From Cucumis sativus (Eukaryota > Streptophyta > Magnoliopsida > Cucurbitales > Cucurbitaceae): 64,000 nt of DNA. Position 1 is the first letter of the stretch; every line of letters starts with the position of its first letter. The notes under the pieces were generated by a model. It ran no database searches and was not told the DNA's origin. It saw only the letters and a list, made by a program, of their open reading frames with translations. Shown here in pieces: positions 22,941 to 38,571 of the stretch. The position numbers were made by a program, and so were the translations under genes. The stretch spans positions 37,682,732 to 37,746,731 of the forward strand of contig NC_026657.2 of assembly GCF_000004075.3 (NCBI RefSeq). The letters are read 5' to 3'.

Positions 22941-24142
22941 ATGAGTTTCTTATACTAAAATTAATATATGAATGATTCTACCGAAAATTAAACACACAAT
23001 TTTAGTCCATCACAAATATTTAAGAAATCAAAATTTAAATCTTCCAAATAGTTTTTAAAAAATGCAGTAAATAAGAAATTTGGCAGTGAACAAAAAAGTA
23101 ATTATGCACTTAAAACTTGTCATAAACATCAATTGGCAAGGTTACTTATTTAATTAATCCTATATACATAACAAACTTTTAAAAAATCTCGGTATTATAT
23201 AAGAAGTATATTTCTATCTCTGTATCATATAAGAAGAACTATATTTCTATATTGGTATTATAAGAAGTATATTTCTATATCGTATCAGGCAAGAAGTATA
23301 TCTCTCTTAATATTTTTTGTTTTAAACTAAAAACATATTGAATAGGGTGCGTTTTTGCGATAAAAGAACTTTTTTATGTGTTTTCTTTAAAACGAAGGAA
23401 AACTAATATTTTATATTTGCGTTAAGACACTATTTGAATTTACTCATTTTACCTTAAAAATCATCTACGTTTTTTCAAAGTTAAAAATTTGTGGGTCCAT
23501 ACTGATTATTATTGTTGTTTCTAGTTAATAGTATTCTATTAGATTCACACAAAAGTAGGATAATTGATCCAAAAGGTAAGATGTTTACCCCAACATTTGT
23601 ATAATTTATGCTATATATTCGATGCTCAATGTTCTATGTTTCATTCGAAAGTTCACTGAATGTTCATTGTTTATTGCTGGATGATCATTGAAAAGGAATG
23701 CAAGAAAAAATAGAAGAAGAAATGCAGAAAAAAGAACCATTTAAAAGAAGAAAAGGCAAAAGAAGGAATGCATAGAAAAGTTCAGGTCGCAAAAAAATGA
23801 AAAACGAAACCCAAAAAGAAAAAGAAAAACACTGCAAAATAAAGAAAACAGAAGAAAATGCATTTAGGGTTAGTGTTGGTGTTAATTTCACGTAAGGATA
23901 ACATATGTAGAATGCCAAATTCATCAGTCTTAAAAGAAAATACCTATTTGTCATTTGAATCCCTTATTTTTGGCCATCTATGCCATTTTTCCTAGTCCTC
24001 CAAAAACAACTTTCAATGTCATATTGTTAATCCCCAACTTTGAAACTCAAAGTATACATAGATATGAATAACATAGTACAAAAATGTAGGTATAATAAAA
24101 TTTAGATTGGATCCTCCATTGGTGAATAGTGATAATGGTTGA

Positions 24143-24340
24143 GAAGAGTCTACCAACAAAGACTACTTAGAAGTGCCTGTAGATTTTACTACAAAATATG
24201 AAAAGAGAATGAGTGGATATTATGACGGTACTCTTGCATTGAGGGAATACATGAAGATTGGGTCAGAAAGGAAGCCGACGAGGAAAAGGCATAGAGAACA
24301 ACGACAACAAATACCATTTACATCATTAGTGAATTATTAA
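24143..24340 (+). other. Unrecognised coding-like segment (possible 3' exon or gene relic)
   Basis: One frame is open for 65 codons from just after a TGA at 24140 to a TAA at 24338-24340. It encodes a distinctly protein-like, charged sequence: DYLEVPVDFTTKYEKRMSGY, then LALREYMKIGSERKPTRKRH, ending IPFTSLVNY. CAACAAAG|ACTAC at about 24160 could be a splice acceptor. I do not recognise the family. It could be the last exon of a gene whose other exons I cannot see, or an orphan fragment carried by a transposon. The upstream flank is AT-rich. Confidence 0.35.
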
Positions 24341-24476
24341 ATCTCCATTTATGAGCTCTACGGCCATACAGTCTCTGAGTGGAAGAGGAAAACCAAAGAC
24401 ATTCAACTTTAAAATTATTATACATTAAATAAAAAAAGAAAGAACATTACATAGAAAAATGGAATGGATGGGATCA

Positions 24477-24977
24477 TCAATTAACCGTAACTTTTCCAAC
24501 CATTCCAGCGCCTTGATGAGGCGAACAGTAGAACGAGTAACTTCCTTTTTCAGTAAGCTGAACTTCATAAACCTCTCCGGGAGCGTTCAAAAGATTCTCC
24601 TCATCCATCGAGATCTTTCCCACATCAACTCCGCTCGGAATTTCATCCTCATCGAACACTACGTTGTGTGGGAATCCCGCGTTGTTCTTGAACGTGATTT
24701 TCTCCCCCGACGCCACCGTGAAATTGTTCGGAACGAATGCCAGAGAACCGTCGTCCCCACCCAGCAAGATCTCGATGGCCATGGCGTTTGAGGCCAAAAG
24801 AGCGCTGGCGGCGGTGGCAGCAACGGCTACACCGACGTCCTTAAGAGAGGCTTTGATGCATAGCTTTGGGGATGCAGGGGAAGGGAGGCGGATGAGTGAG
24901 GTGGGTTTGGAGGAGGATGTGGACTTGAGGCCGGTGAAGGAAGGGATAGCGACGGCGGCGGAGGTGACAGCGGCCAT
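24477..24977 (-). CDS. PETE: Plastocyanin precursor, chloroplastic
   Basis: An intronless 166-residue ORF. Plastocyanin is the soluble blue-copper protein of the thylakoid lumen that carries electrons from cytochrome f to photosystem I. Residues 1-67 form a bipartite transit peptide: a Ser/Thr-rich stromal part, then the thylakoid-transfer hydrophobic stretch [20 protein letters not shown], with cleavage after AMA. The 99-residue mature chain starts [10 protein letters not shown]. It retains all four copper ligands, His37, Cys84, His87 and Met92 of the mature numbering ([14 protein letters not shown]), and the acidic patch DEDE. Start and length match the family. Several ORFs on the opposite strand here are shadows. 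Light regulation is expected from the family. Confidence 0.97.
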   Translation of the reverse strand: MAAVTSAAVAIPSFTGLKSTSSSKPTSLIRLPSPASPKLCIKASLKDVGVAVAATAASALLASNAMAIEILLGGDDGSLAFVPNNFTVASGEKITFKNNAGFPHNVVFDEDEIPSGVDVGKISMDEENLLNAPGEVYEVQLTEKGSYSFYCSPHQGAGMVGKVTVN

Positions 24978-25041
24978 GGTTGTAAGAAAATTGGGGATAT
25001 TTGTGGGTAATAATCAAAGAGGAGAAGAGAGGGGAAAGTGG

Positions 25042-25049
25042 TATATAAG
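25042..25049 (-). promoter_or_regulatory. Probable TATA box of the plastocyanin gene
   Basis: The string TATATAAG (CTTATATA on the gene strand) lies about 65 bp upstream of the plastocyanin ATG, in a GA-rich leader. A GATAA (I-box-like) motif occurs near 25227. This is positional evidence only. Confidence 0.45.
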
Positions 25050-25116
25050 GAAAAGGGAAAGAGATTGATTTGATATTTTTGTGTGGTTTTGGGATTGGGA
25101 GTGAATGGATGAGCAA

Positions 25117-28100
25117 TGTGTGGCTTTTAGTTTGAGCTTTGGATAGTGCATCATATGGATTATATGAGTTTTCTTTGGGTGATTCTCATTGGTTCATTTG
25201 GATTCCAACCCTATGACATGGCATTGGATAAACCAATACTCACTATATCTCAAATATTTTTCATCTTACTAATACTAACTATAAAACAAAACAAAAACAT
25301 GTGCCATGCACCTGACTAAACCATCTATACAACTTCAATTTTATGTATTTGAAATGTTATGCTTCTATATTTGTTTGATTCAAACCAATTTATTTTCATC
25401 CTATCAAAATACAAATCTCTAGCTAAATGAATTGTGGCATCCTTACTTTAGGGTTCATGCCTTCATGTTGTTGTGAGTCAATTTGCTTGCTTGTCATTAT
25501 GGTAAAAAAGAAAAGGCAATTAATCATCGCAATTGAGGCACGAAATGGAATGAAAACTTGATTTTAATATACTTTCAATAACATTGTGAAAGTATGTAGA
25601 GATTAGGCCAAGGAAAAGTAGAGAACTTTGTATTTATTTTGTAATTATAGCAAAAGAGATGTGTTTGTATGCCAAGAGAATCAAAAGGTGTGACATTGAG
25701 AGCAAAATAGAAATTTTTAAAAAGTTTTTCTTTATATATATTTAAATATCTCAATCTTCGTCCTATTTTTTTTCAAAATTTAAGTTATTTAAAAAAAAAG
25801 AAATTCATATTGAATAATAAACTTTAACGATGAAATGTTTGAGTTGGTTAGAGTTACTTGAGTTACTTGTTTAAATTTATTTAAAAATTTTATTTCTATT
25901 TTCATATATTGAATTAAGATGAGCAACTCAATCTTAAGTTACCTTATAAAAAAATTCTTAATAGAGTTAAAAATATATATATATTTTTAAGAGCTTAGTG
26001 AATAAAATTATCCAGAAAAAGATAGTAAAACTAAACTAAATTGAGATAAATACATGTGTACATAAGAGTTAAATGATAAGTAGAAGCATATAGTTGAAAT
26101 CACGTGTAAACTAATTTTACTATATGCTTTGAGGTAAAAAATTTCATCTTGCACTCCACATATATCTTTTTACTTTGAATAATTAACTATTATTACATAT
26201 AATTATAATGATTAATGAAGACCTATGTCGAGTTATTAATTACATTCATTTACAGTGAGTATTTGGAATATGTTTGATTTAAAAGAGCTTTTAAGTACTG
26301 TAGAAGTAAAAATGAATTAAAAAACACTATTTTATTTAGAGTGAATCCAATCCAAACAAATGGTTAGAGTGAAAGTGAATTTGGAGTTTAATGCTTGTAG
26401 TTAATGGTGTTTAAGTGGAAACTAAATTGGGTAAAAGAAAGCCATGAAAACAGATTAATGATAATTATGAGTGTGGAGTTAGAAGTAATTAAGGAGATAG
26501 GGTTATGGGTGAAAGCCATAATATGCAATGGGATGATGAGGATGGGTGTAGGGTTTCCCAATTGCCATTGTTGTTGGAAAGTTCAAAAGCTCTACCTCCT
26601 CACATGGCTATGTACTTAATACTAATTAGTTAATTAGTAAATATAATAATTAGCCCTTGCTATTATTTTGAGTTAAATGAAAATTAACAACAACAATCAT
26701 ACCAATGGTAAATTTAATTTACAAAAATGTAGTCTATATCATTTTTAGGGTGTCAAACTCATATTCAAACTTAATTTTGAACTTCTTAAATCTACCCCCA
26801 TCATCAAGCAACTTTATAAAACTATTCTTAAATTTTTCACTCGAATTTGATATGAATAAACAATTCAACAACTTCAAGGTATGGTACATTTCATTTTTCC
26901 TTAAACATTAGGATCATTTATCAAGATTATTCATCCAACAATTCTTTCAAAAAAAAATATATCATCAAATAATTCATTTTTCTATCTAAATGAAATACCC
27001 ACTATTTTTTAACATGCAAGATTTGAATTAAAACCATGCTTATAATATGGTGAATTTTTTTTTTGCAAATATAAAAAAAACTTAGTTTCAATTTTCAAAA
27101 TGGATAAAGTCGGAGTTTATCACCGTTAATAGATTTTGGTATAATGTAGTTAGACATTTAATTATTAATCATGAAAGTTTAATAAATGCAATAATCCAAA
27201 ATTTTGAACTTACATTAAAAATCATTTGTGTTTAAAATTAATTCAAATGTACCTACAATTTTAAGAAGTTATAATTTGAAGTTTGAATAATTTTCACCTC
27301 ACCTCACACATTATTGTACAATATGGTCATAATTTATGAAGTTGTTGATTATATTTATGAGAAACACTGTTTGTGTTGTGACTAAGTACTAATTAGAGGT
27401 ATAATAATAATTATACTTATTGGTATGGTTGGGTAGTTGAAAAATATAGTGTTTTCTGTAGATGGGAAATTAAATGCATTAAATTTTCATAAACCATTGT
27501 GTTATCCTTTGGAGTCTTTTGTGCACCTGTACAAGTAAGTATTTGAAGCACTTATTAGTTTTTAGATTCTTGGACCAAAACAATTTGGGTTAAATAAATG
27601 AAATCAAACTCAACTCATTTACAAAACATTTGAATTGGAGTTTGGGTTTGATTGTTTTGAGTTGCTTCTATAGTTATTAATGTTCTTTTTAGTGGTAAAG
27701 TGATATATATAAATAAATATTTAGAATTTTGAAAATTTGGCAAAAAATAGAAAAATTGACAATTATATGTAATAATTTTTTTTATTCCATTATTTTTCAA
27801 ATATGTATTGAACTAAGGTTAAAAGAGCAACTCATTTTCTAATTATGCTTTTGAAAATATCCAGATAATTAGGAGTTGTTTATGAATAAATTATCCCGAA
27901 AAAAATTAGCGAATTAAAACAAATTGAAAGAAATATAACTATATATATTCTTTTAATTACTTAACTTGAATAAAGAATATTCAATCTTGAATTAAAGTTG
28001 ATTTGAGTTATTTCAGATGAATCTATAAATTAGTAATGACTGACCCTTAAATTTTTCGTTTAAAGATTTGAAAATGATAATCGATATATATTATTATAAA

Positions 28101-28740
28101 ATGATCTAAACCAATTTTGAAACGAGTAGATTAAGTTTTATAAATAAAAACAAGATATTATTACTATTCAAAATTAACCCATCTATTGAAACACACACAC
28201 TTATAAGCAAATCCATGTTGAAATATAAATACAGATGAACACAGAATCACATAACAATAAAATTCATTATTGTCCATTTCGTTACCTTTTAAAAAAACTC
28301 CCCCCTACCATATAGGTATTTGAATCACTTAAAAGAAGGTTTAGATTAGTATGTGTTCTTGCAAAAACATGTAAATTAATTTTTTAAGATAAATATATGA
28401 CATATAATTAAAGTAATAAAGGTGGGCATACCTTCAAGGAAATATAGTGTGTTTTAGCCCGATATAGCAACGGGAAGACTTGTAGTTTGAATCTCTCTCT
28501 ACTCTTATATATACTTGAAATGAAAGGATTTTGATAGTAAACTAGATTTGAGTAGAATTTTTTCAATCCCTTAATTTGAATATAATGAGCTATTAAACAC
28601 CATGCATCTAAAGAGATGATTTAGAAGTTAAAATCTTTGTAACAACAAATAATAATAAGAAGAAAGTTGAATTAAGAAAGAGACCGACAAACCTGGAATT
28701 CATGAAAATTGAGAGTTTGAGAAGAAAACGAAAGAGTATA
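25117..28740. other. AT-rich intergenic DNA
   Basis: The first few hundred bases are the plastocyanin promoter side. Beyond that no coding region was recognised. Short ORFs at 26404-26619 and 26705-26911 have AT-biased composition and no recognisable motif, so they are not called. Confidence 0.55.
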
Positions 28741-28835
28741 CTGAGATATTGGCACGGCTCAATCAAATATATCGTAAATGATGAATACGTATCTAATACC
28801 ATATTTATCTGAGTGAACCGGGCCAATATCAAAGT
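28741..28835 (-). ncRNA. MIR171: MIR171 precursor hairpin
   Basis: On the minus strand, 28765-28745 reads as a 21-nt sequence TGATTGAGCC...GCCAATATC, matching a known plant miR171 form (with GTG at the variable centre). It lies on the 3' arm, as is canonical. The partner on the 5' arm, 28830-28810 (GATATTGGCCCGG...CTCA), has the usual miR171* wording. By hand the duplex has 18 Watson-Crick pairs, one G-U and two mismatches, with a 44-nt loop between. miR171 directs cleavage of HAM/SCL6-type GRAS mRNAs controlling meristem and branching. The transcript would start upstream at higher coordinates, where the minus strand is CT-rich, carries AAACCCTA (telo-box-like) words near 28895 and 29000, and has a possible TATTTAA box near 29033. 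Length and end points of the pri-miRNA are not known. Confidence 0.92.
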
Positions 28836-28839
28836 AAAC

Positions 28840-31575
28840 TATTTCAAAGAAGAAGAACTAGGATACCATGTACCAATTGCAAATACACACAAATTAGGGT
28901 TTGGAAAGCAAAGAAAGGAAAGAAATGGAGTAAAAGTAGATGAAAGGGATAAAATGAAGAGAGTTGTGATTTTATGAAGAAGGGATAAAGAGGGTTTTAG
29001 GGTTTTCTTGAGAGAGGGAAAAATGTTAGGTTAAATATTAGGTGGCATTAAAAGCGCTTTCACTATCAAACTTCAACACACTCAGGACCAAAGCATTGAA
29101 TTTCCATTTTTCTTTTCTTTTCAAATAATTTTCTCCAACGGTCGCGAGTCTTAAAAAATTTCTAGAACTACAGTAGTAATCGATAATAATTTTTCAGTTC
29201 CACATCTAACATGTTTTTAGATTAAAGAAATGTTGAATAAAGGTTTTATAAAAGATTTTGGAGATAAAATCATTGATACCCTAAAACTATGGACAGTATC
29301 AATTAGAAAACATCAAACTAATAAATAATTTGATAATGAATTTAAAACTTTGGAACATTTGCAAGCATGTTGGATAAACACATTACCATGGTATTATAGT
29401 TGTTTGGATTAGAGTAGTACTCCTAGATCATCATAAGCGTGATATTAAAATTTCAACGACGGGTTGATATTTCCACATTTTCAAAGGTTTAACATCTTCT
29501 TGAGAGGTAAATTGACATTTTCATTATTTCATTAAAAAAGGTCTCTATGTGTAACGTAACAAGATAAACAAACGAAACATCATGATCGTATAGATAATAA
29601 ACAATTTATGTTATTTAAAAAGCACAAGATGATTGTGTTTGTGTATTAATTTGCTTTTATCATCTAACGATATCAACAAGATTAACTTTGAAAATAGCTT
29701 TATTTGCATGAATACTTCTTCAAACAACAAATTAATGCATAAACATAATTCAACCGACATATTGCTTATATTATCAATCTCGAGATGAAATGTTTGACCA
29801 TCAAATTTTATTGGATATTTTGTTTTATTGAGTATTAATGATATATTTTTTTGGGAGTGGTGGTGACCAAAAAGCAGAGAGGACATTAAATAAGGGAATG
29901 GTTTCGTTGGGGAAGAGGCAGAGAGGCATTAAAGTATTGTATTTAGAAATGTATTTATGTGTGGATTTACACTCCATAGTCCATACCCTTCATACCTTTG
30001 CATGCTTTTGCAATAACTGCATGTGGGAAAAGAGGAATCTTACCTTTCTAAAATTTTACCACAAATCCAAAAAATCACAACACCCTTATTTTAATCGTAA
30101 ATGTTGAATTTCTACACTTTTATTTTCGAATTTAGAGTAACGGTAGTAATTGTATTACATGCTACTTAAACTATGGATCATTTGGATTTACTTAACTTTT
30201 TTTCGATTCGTTTTTATTTACTCTTTTTTATAAACGTACTTTAAAACTTTCTTAAGAAACTTATTTTTAAAATTAAAATCAATTATAAATTTATGGTAAA
30301 CCAAAATTTAACTATTTTTTGTATAAATAATTTTAAAAGAAAATGCATTGGACGATGGGAAAAAAATCAATTTCTACCCTTCCGCCCATATGCAACATTT
30401 ATGAATAAAAATTTAATTAATTGAAGCTCATACCAAATTAGTTAAATGTTTAATTTGTAAAGAAAAACAAACGTATGTTACCTTCACCTAAAAATAAGAG
30501 TAAATTTGTAATTGAGAAAGAGAACATGCAAAATAAATAAATAAATAAGACTTTGATGCCTAAATAATGTATAGAAGAAATTAAAAGTTTTTAATTAGAT
30601 ACCTCGTATGAATTTCCTAATCTTTGATCTCTCAAATTAAATGAACTACGACATGCATGTATTTGACATGTCCGTTCATCAAATTTTGAGTCACATCCTT
30701 GATCGAGGGTAAGATCGAGGAGGTTGATTTGAGCTTATACTCATATAGTATCATCGTCTCGAGACCCAAATAGATCATAATACACTATGTCACTCATCCA
30801 TTGCCAAGTCAAGGCTCTCATCAGATCATTTTGACTCAAAGCCCAATTATCCATTTTTCTTAAGCCCATTTGATCATCCTCTCAATCCTAGTTTACAAGT
30901 CTATTTACTATTGTTTTCTTAGTTCGATAACTTTGGTTGTTCGTTCTATCGCTTCTATCCTTTAGTCATACAAAACGCACTCTAAGAGTTACGTTAAAAC
31001 TTAAATAAGTGTCGCAACTTTCACCTTTGATAACTTTCTTTTTATAGCCAAACCATTAAAGAAAAGCACACTCATCTGAATTGGACAAAATTAAAAAAGG
31101 AAAAAAAAACAATAAATCTACTAAAGAGATATAATATTAATGTTGTGATCAATCCAACAGATTCTAAGCTTATTATTTTTCAATGCAATCTTATTATATT
31201 ATATAAAATACATATTTTGTAATTCAGATTAAAAGCATGTGATGAGAATTAATACTCTGTTAAATCAATGTTAAAAGAAAAATACAATTATCTAAGTTTA
31301 GATGTGATTTGTTGAAACAAAAAGTTTGAGGTAAAAAGAAAATATAATACAACCTAAACAAAAATCAATTATTTTTTTTATAAAGTGTAAATATATATAT
31401 ATTTTTTGTCTATTCTTCTAATTTTGACAATTTTCCTTTATATGACTTCCATATCTTGAAATTTTAATTTCTAGCCCATATTTGTGTGTGGATTATTATT
31501 CCTTTGTAGGCAATTTTTTGTTCGAACTATACATTGATGATTGTGTTAATTTAATCACTTGAAATGTGGAAAAAT
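28840..31575. other. Intergenic DNA, including probable MIR171 promoter
   Basis: The first ~250 bp is probably the MIR171 leader and promoter (minus strand). The rest is AT-rich. The 29838-30107 plus-strand ORF shows no family features. The 30.64-30.96 kb stretch is less AT-biased (ATCGAGGGTAAGATCGAGGAG...) and may be old transposon sequence, but it is unclassified. Confidence 0.5.
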
Positions 31576-31994
31576 TGTAACGTCTTGAGTTTAGGAGGGA
31601 GACATGAATGAACCAATATCAGATTTGAATGAGAATGATCCTGAGTACATGAAATAAAGATATGAAAGCAATGTTAAGAAAAACTTAAAATAATTAAAAG
31701 TTACTACATATACTAACATGGTGCATCATCCTTTTCGGTGGCTCGATCATAAGGTATGCTTAGCTTGAAACAATTCTATATTGGGTGACTTCCTAGGAAC
31801 TTTCCTAGGATGCATGTGAATGAGGATAAAACATGCGGAAAGGATTCGTGTTGGTTTATGGGGACGACTTTCACTTTAATAAGCATTTAGAACATGTAAG
31901 GATGATGTTGCCAGGTCGCAGGGGATGCAAGGTAATGTCGGGATCCGAATTTCGAATCCTTGTCTCGATCCTAGGCCTGAGACGTTACAAAAGT
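31571..31994 (+). mobile_element. Probable solo LTR of a Ty3/gypsy retrotransposon
   Basis: A 414-bp segment, 31576-31989, begins TGTAACGTCTTGAG and ends CTGAGACGTTACA. These are matching inverted TG...CA termini with TGTAACG wording common in plant gypsy LTRs. Flanking pentamers are AAAAT (left) and AAAGT (right), a target duplication with one mismatch. The inside includes GACTTCCTAGGAACTTTCCT and a GGATCCGAATTTCGAATCC-like stretch. No gag-pol is adjacent, so a solo LTR left by recombination is the simplest reading. The 31833-32015 ORF lies within it and is not called. Confidence 0.6.
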
Positions 31995-34639
<2,645 letters not shown>

Positions 34640-36385
34640 GGCTTATCATATTGTAAATGTAAACAAATTTTTTAGGGGTAATTACATATTTATTTTATGT
34701 TTTCTTTATTTATCTATATAAGTTAAATATTTTGGTCTTATGTAAAATATACAAAAAAAAAAAAAAAAAAAACCTCACATTTATTTTGACATTGCTACCA
34801 TGATTTACACCCAATTCTCTTGTCCTATTAAAATTCTCTGCAGTGATAATTCCATGGAGTATAAAAACTCCACTCTCCTTTGTTTCCTCTTCTAATGGGG
34901 CACTCTGATTTAGCGTTCTTGTCCCCACACCTCTCAACAGAATGGACGTGTATAATGTAAACATCCTCACATTCTTGACTTTGTTCATGTCCAACTTCTT
35001 TATGCTTTGTGTTTTAAATTTTTTTTAGGCGAACTCATTCTTACATCTGTCTACACCATCAACTGTCTTCTTTCTTTCGTTCTTTTGAATCTTTCCTCAT
35101 TCGAAAGACTCTATGGTACTTCTCTCAACACTCTAACCTTAAAGTTTTTTTATGCACATGTTTTATTCTACTTCATCCTCACGAACGCATGAACTTAGAA
35201 CCTCGTGCTTGCCTTTGTTTCTAATTTCTTGGCTACGACTCAAAACATAAAGGTTTTTGTTATTGGGATCCTCTATCCAATAGACTTTGTATTTCTCGTC
35301 ACATGACACCTTTTGGGAGCATACTATGTTACTGGTGATGATTCACATGTCATATTTGATCTACAACGTAACACTATCTCGTTGAGCATTTTTAGATGAA
35401 AAATCTTGGCTCTCCAAACTACTTTCTTGGTCTTGAAGTTTTTCATCGCTCTGACGGGTACTTGCTCTCTCAAGCCAAATATGCTTATGATCTTTTAGCT
35501 TGCTCAAAAATCATTTACTCCAACACCACTCCAACAACCACTGGATCCCAATGTTCACTTGACTCCATTTGATGATATTCCTCTTGAAGATGTCAGCTTG
35601 AATCAACAACTCATTGGCAACCCCATCTATCTAATCGTGACATGTCCATACATTGCTTATGTTGTTCATATTGTTAGTTAAATTATGGTTGCTCCTCGCA
35701 CCATTCATTTTATTGGTTTTCTCTGCATCATTTGCTATGTCAAGGGAACCTTGGGGCATGAACTTCAGTTCTTTTCTCAATCATCTCTCGTGTTATTTGG
35801 CTACTCTGATGCAGAAGGGGTTGAGAATTCTATAGATCGACGATCTACAACAGGTTACTACTTCTACTTAGGAGATTCCCTCATCTCTTGGTACAGTAAG
35901 AAACAAAATGTTGTCTCCCGTTCTAGCATTAAATCATAATATCGTGCTCTTACTGACACTACTTCCAAACTCTTATGACTTCGTTGGCTTCTTGCTTGTA
36001 TGAGTGTCCCGCTCAACAAGCTCCCACTATCCTCTAGTGTGACAACCGTAGCACCATCTAGATCGCTCACAATGATGTCTTTCATAAGCATACGAAGCAC
36101 ATAGAAAATGACTGTCACTTTGTTCGTCATCATCTTATGAGCAACACTCTTCTACTATGATCCATTTCCACTGTTGAGCAACCAATCGATATATTTACGA
36201 AAGCATTATCATCTAGTCGCTTTAATCAATTGATCAGTAACCTTAAGTTAAGTTTGAGAGAGAGTATAAATGTTTTTAAGAGTAATTACACACCTATATC
36301 ATGTTTTCCTTATTTATAGGTAGTATATTTAACCCCCTTGATGATCTTATGTAAAATATACATAATATTCCATCCACACATACTA
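34640..36385 (+). mobile_element. Decayed, internally deleted Ty1/copia retrotransposon
   Basis: Plus-strand fragments of copia pol appear in the expected order but in shifting frames and with stops. An integrase core end is at about 34830-34990 (PHTSQQNGRV). The post-integrase region is at 35030-35330 (ILTSVYTINCL, FERLYGTS, WDPLSNRLCISRH). A reverse-transcriptase part is at 35390-35520 (MKNLGSPNYFLGLEV). RNase H runs from 35770 to 36240 (YSDAEG, DRRSTTGYY, WYSKKQNVVSRSS, CDNRSTI, HTKHIENDCHFVRHHL, DIFTKALSSSRFNQL), with a GA-rich tract at 36257-36266 in polypurine position. LTR-like homologous stretches flank it at about 34675-34751 and 36285-36365 (both containing GTAATTACA near the start and CTTATGTAAAATATAC at the end). 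Gag, protease and much of RT are missing. It is a dead element. Confidence 0.85.
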
Positions 36386-38571
36386 TAAAACCATTTCAAT
36401 CAATTTCAATCAAAAAGTGGTGTGGCTAGTTGAGGATTTAAAAAAGTATATATATAGGAAGTAGCATTTATTATAATAACAATTCTCTTAAAGTATGATT
36501 GAATAATTAAATTCATGTATCCATGTCGGATATACATCTTTTCCCCATCCTTCATCCTTCCTCCTTCCTTTTGGGATACGGCTGTCATAAAATACATTAC
36601 TATCTTTAATTCATTTTTTATTCTCTCATATTGATAATCACTACTTTATAAAATAATCATAACCATAATAATAATAATAATCAAGTTTGTTGTTGATGAT
36701 GCTCATGATGATGTTACCTATCCAATAACCACTTCCAAGTCCCGCTCAACCTTATCAAACTAAAACTTAATTACATTTAATTCGTCATTTCCAACTAACC
36801 AAATTTCAATGACCTATACATTATTTTTGACCTATATATATATATATCCATCGAATGACATAGCCTCCAAAGTTTAGTTATAAAAAAGTTTTCAAATAAG
36901 TGGATTCAATATTAACAATATAACAATATATAAAAGAATTTAAAGAGATAATTTTGATCCGAAGAGAACTCATTATCCAAAGTAGAAAAAAAATAAGGGT
37001 TATTGTACACTTTTCAAATTTAGGGCATGTTAGTTAATGTGTTTTCACATAAGTTTGGTATAAGATTTGAAGTTTTCTTTTCTAGTCATTTTATTTTTAG
37101 GGGCGGAGGATTCAAACTAGTGAATATTCTTGTGTATATACTTTTAAATAAACTTTATATTTAAGTTGACCAATTATATATTACTTAAATATTTAATTAA
37201 TAGAGATTATTGATTTGGAGAAAGAATTATAATATTTTCAAAATAGGATTCAAATCCCAATCAAATTCATATTCTTGCCCCCTTAGTGGCCTCCTTAGTG
37301 CAAAACAAGAATGGTCAAACAAATGTCAACTTCATGATTAGATGGGAAACGTTCATTTCAAATAGTAAATTTCAACACAATACCCATTTTCTTAATTTAT
37401 ATTCTCTCCAATATCTTAATTTTATCTTTTAAATTTCTTAAAAAAATTGAGTAGTTCTTACCAAAATTTACAACCAAAATAGATGTTGATAAAAGTTCAT
37501 AAGTGTTTATTAATATTAAAAACGGATACACGTATGTATATTTTGGTAAGGAATCGTGGATCAAAATATCTAGGTATTAAATTCTAATTTTATAAGAAAG
37601 ACTAAAGTTGAGGTGTAATGTTAGGGAGAATGAAGTCATATCCATAACTTTGGAAATAAATAAATACTATTTTGGAGAAAAGAGGTTGGATTTGAATAAA
37701 AATTATATGGTTGAAATAAAGATAATGAAGGATAGTATATAGAAAATAACGAAGAAGTCAAAATGAATGTAATTAAGAAATAAGAAAAGGAAGAATAATG
37801 TTGAAGTTAATGGGAATGACGAAATTAAAGTGGGTGGAGATTTATAAAAGTGGTGATATAAGCAAAGCACGGAGAGGTTTTTGTTAGAATCCACGTCGAC
37901 AACCGCAACCGAAGGTGGATGCCCAATGCGCCACCACCTAACCACCTTCTAAATAACCTTTTCTTTTCTTTTCAATTACCAATTAATTTTTTCTTCATTT
38001 CTTTTCTAATTTTGTTTCATCTTTTTGTTCTCCATATTTATCCATAAATTTTATATTAAAATCAATAATCTCTCCCTCTTATTACAATTCAAATATATTC
38101 AAACAAAAATGGTAATTTTAAAAAGTAAATAATCAGCGAAATTTTGTGAAGGTAAATACCAAAGTAACGTTCGTCAGGTGTAAAATGAATCAAAGTGGAA
38201 TTGAAAGTACATTGGATAGTAACAATAATATCTAATTCTTTTTTTTTTAATAATTTAAAATATCAAGTGTTTATATTTTTATAAGGAGCAAAGAGAGGGA
38301 AAGAAAACGACTTAATAAGAGACCCAGTGAAGAACTCAGCAACTTCATCACCACCAAATTCATTACCAACTTCCATTCTTTTTCCTCTCTACTCTTTTCC
38401 TCATTCCTCACTCTAATTCTCGCTCCCGTTTCTTCACCGGACAAATTGCTTTTTGTGTTCCTTCAAACCTTTTCTCCTTGCTGATCTTCCGGCCGGAGAG
38501 GGGATATATATCTTTTGGATCTTTCAAACGCTTTTGTTTTGACTTCGTTTTCTGCGCTTCTTCTTTCTCCC
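36386..38571. other. Intergenic DNA and STY kinase promoter/5' UTR
   Basis: AT-rich to about 38.3 kb. The last ~250 bp before the kinase ATG is CT-rich (TTCCTCTCTACTCTTTTCC...), typical of a plant 5' UTR. No gene was recognised; the 37703-37945 minus-strand ORF lacks any motif. Confidence 0.55.

Noticed and set aside
24664..25068. 134-residue plus-strand ORF
   Set aside because: It is antisense to the plastocyanin transit-peptide region and has no independent motif.
28608..28832. 74-residue minus-strand ORF
   Set aside because: It runs through the MIR171 stem-loop; the conserved signal is the hairpin, not the protein.
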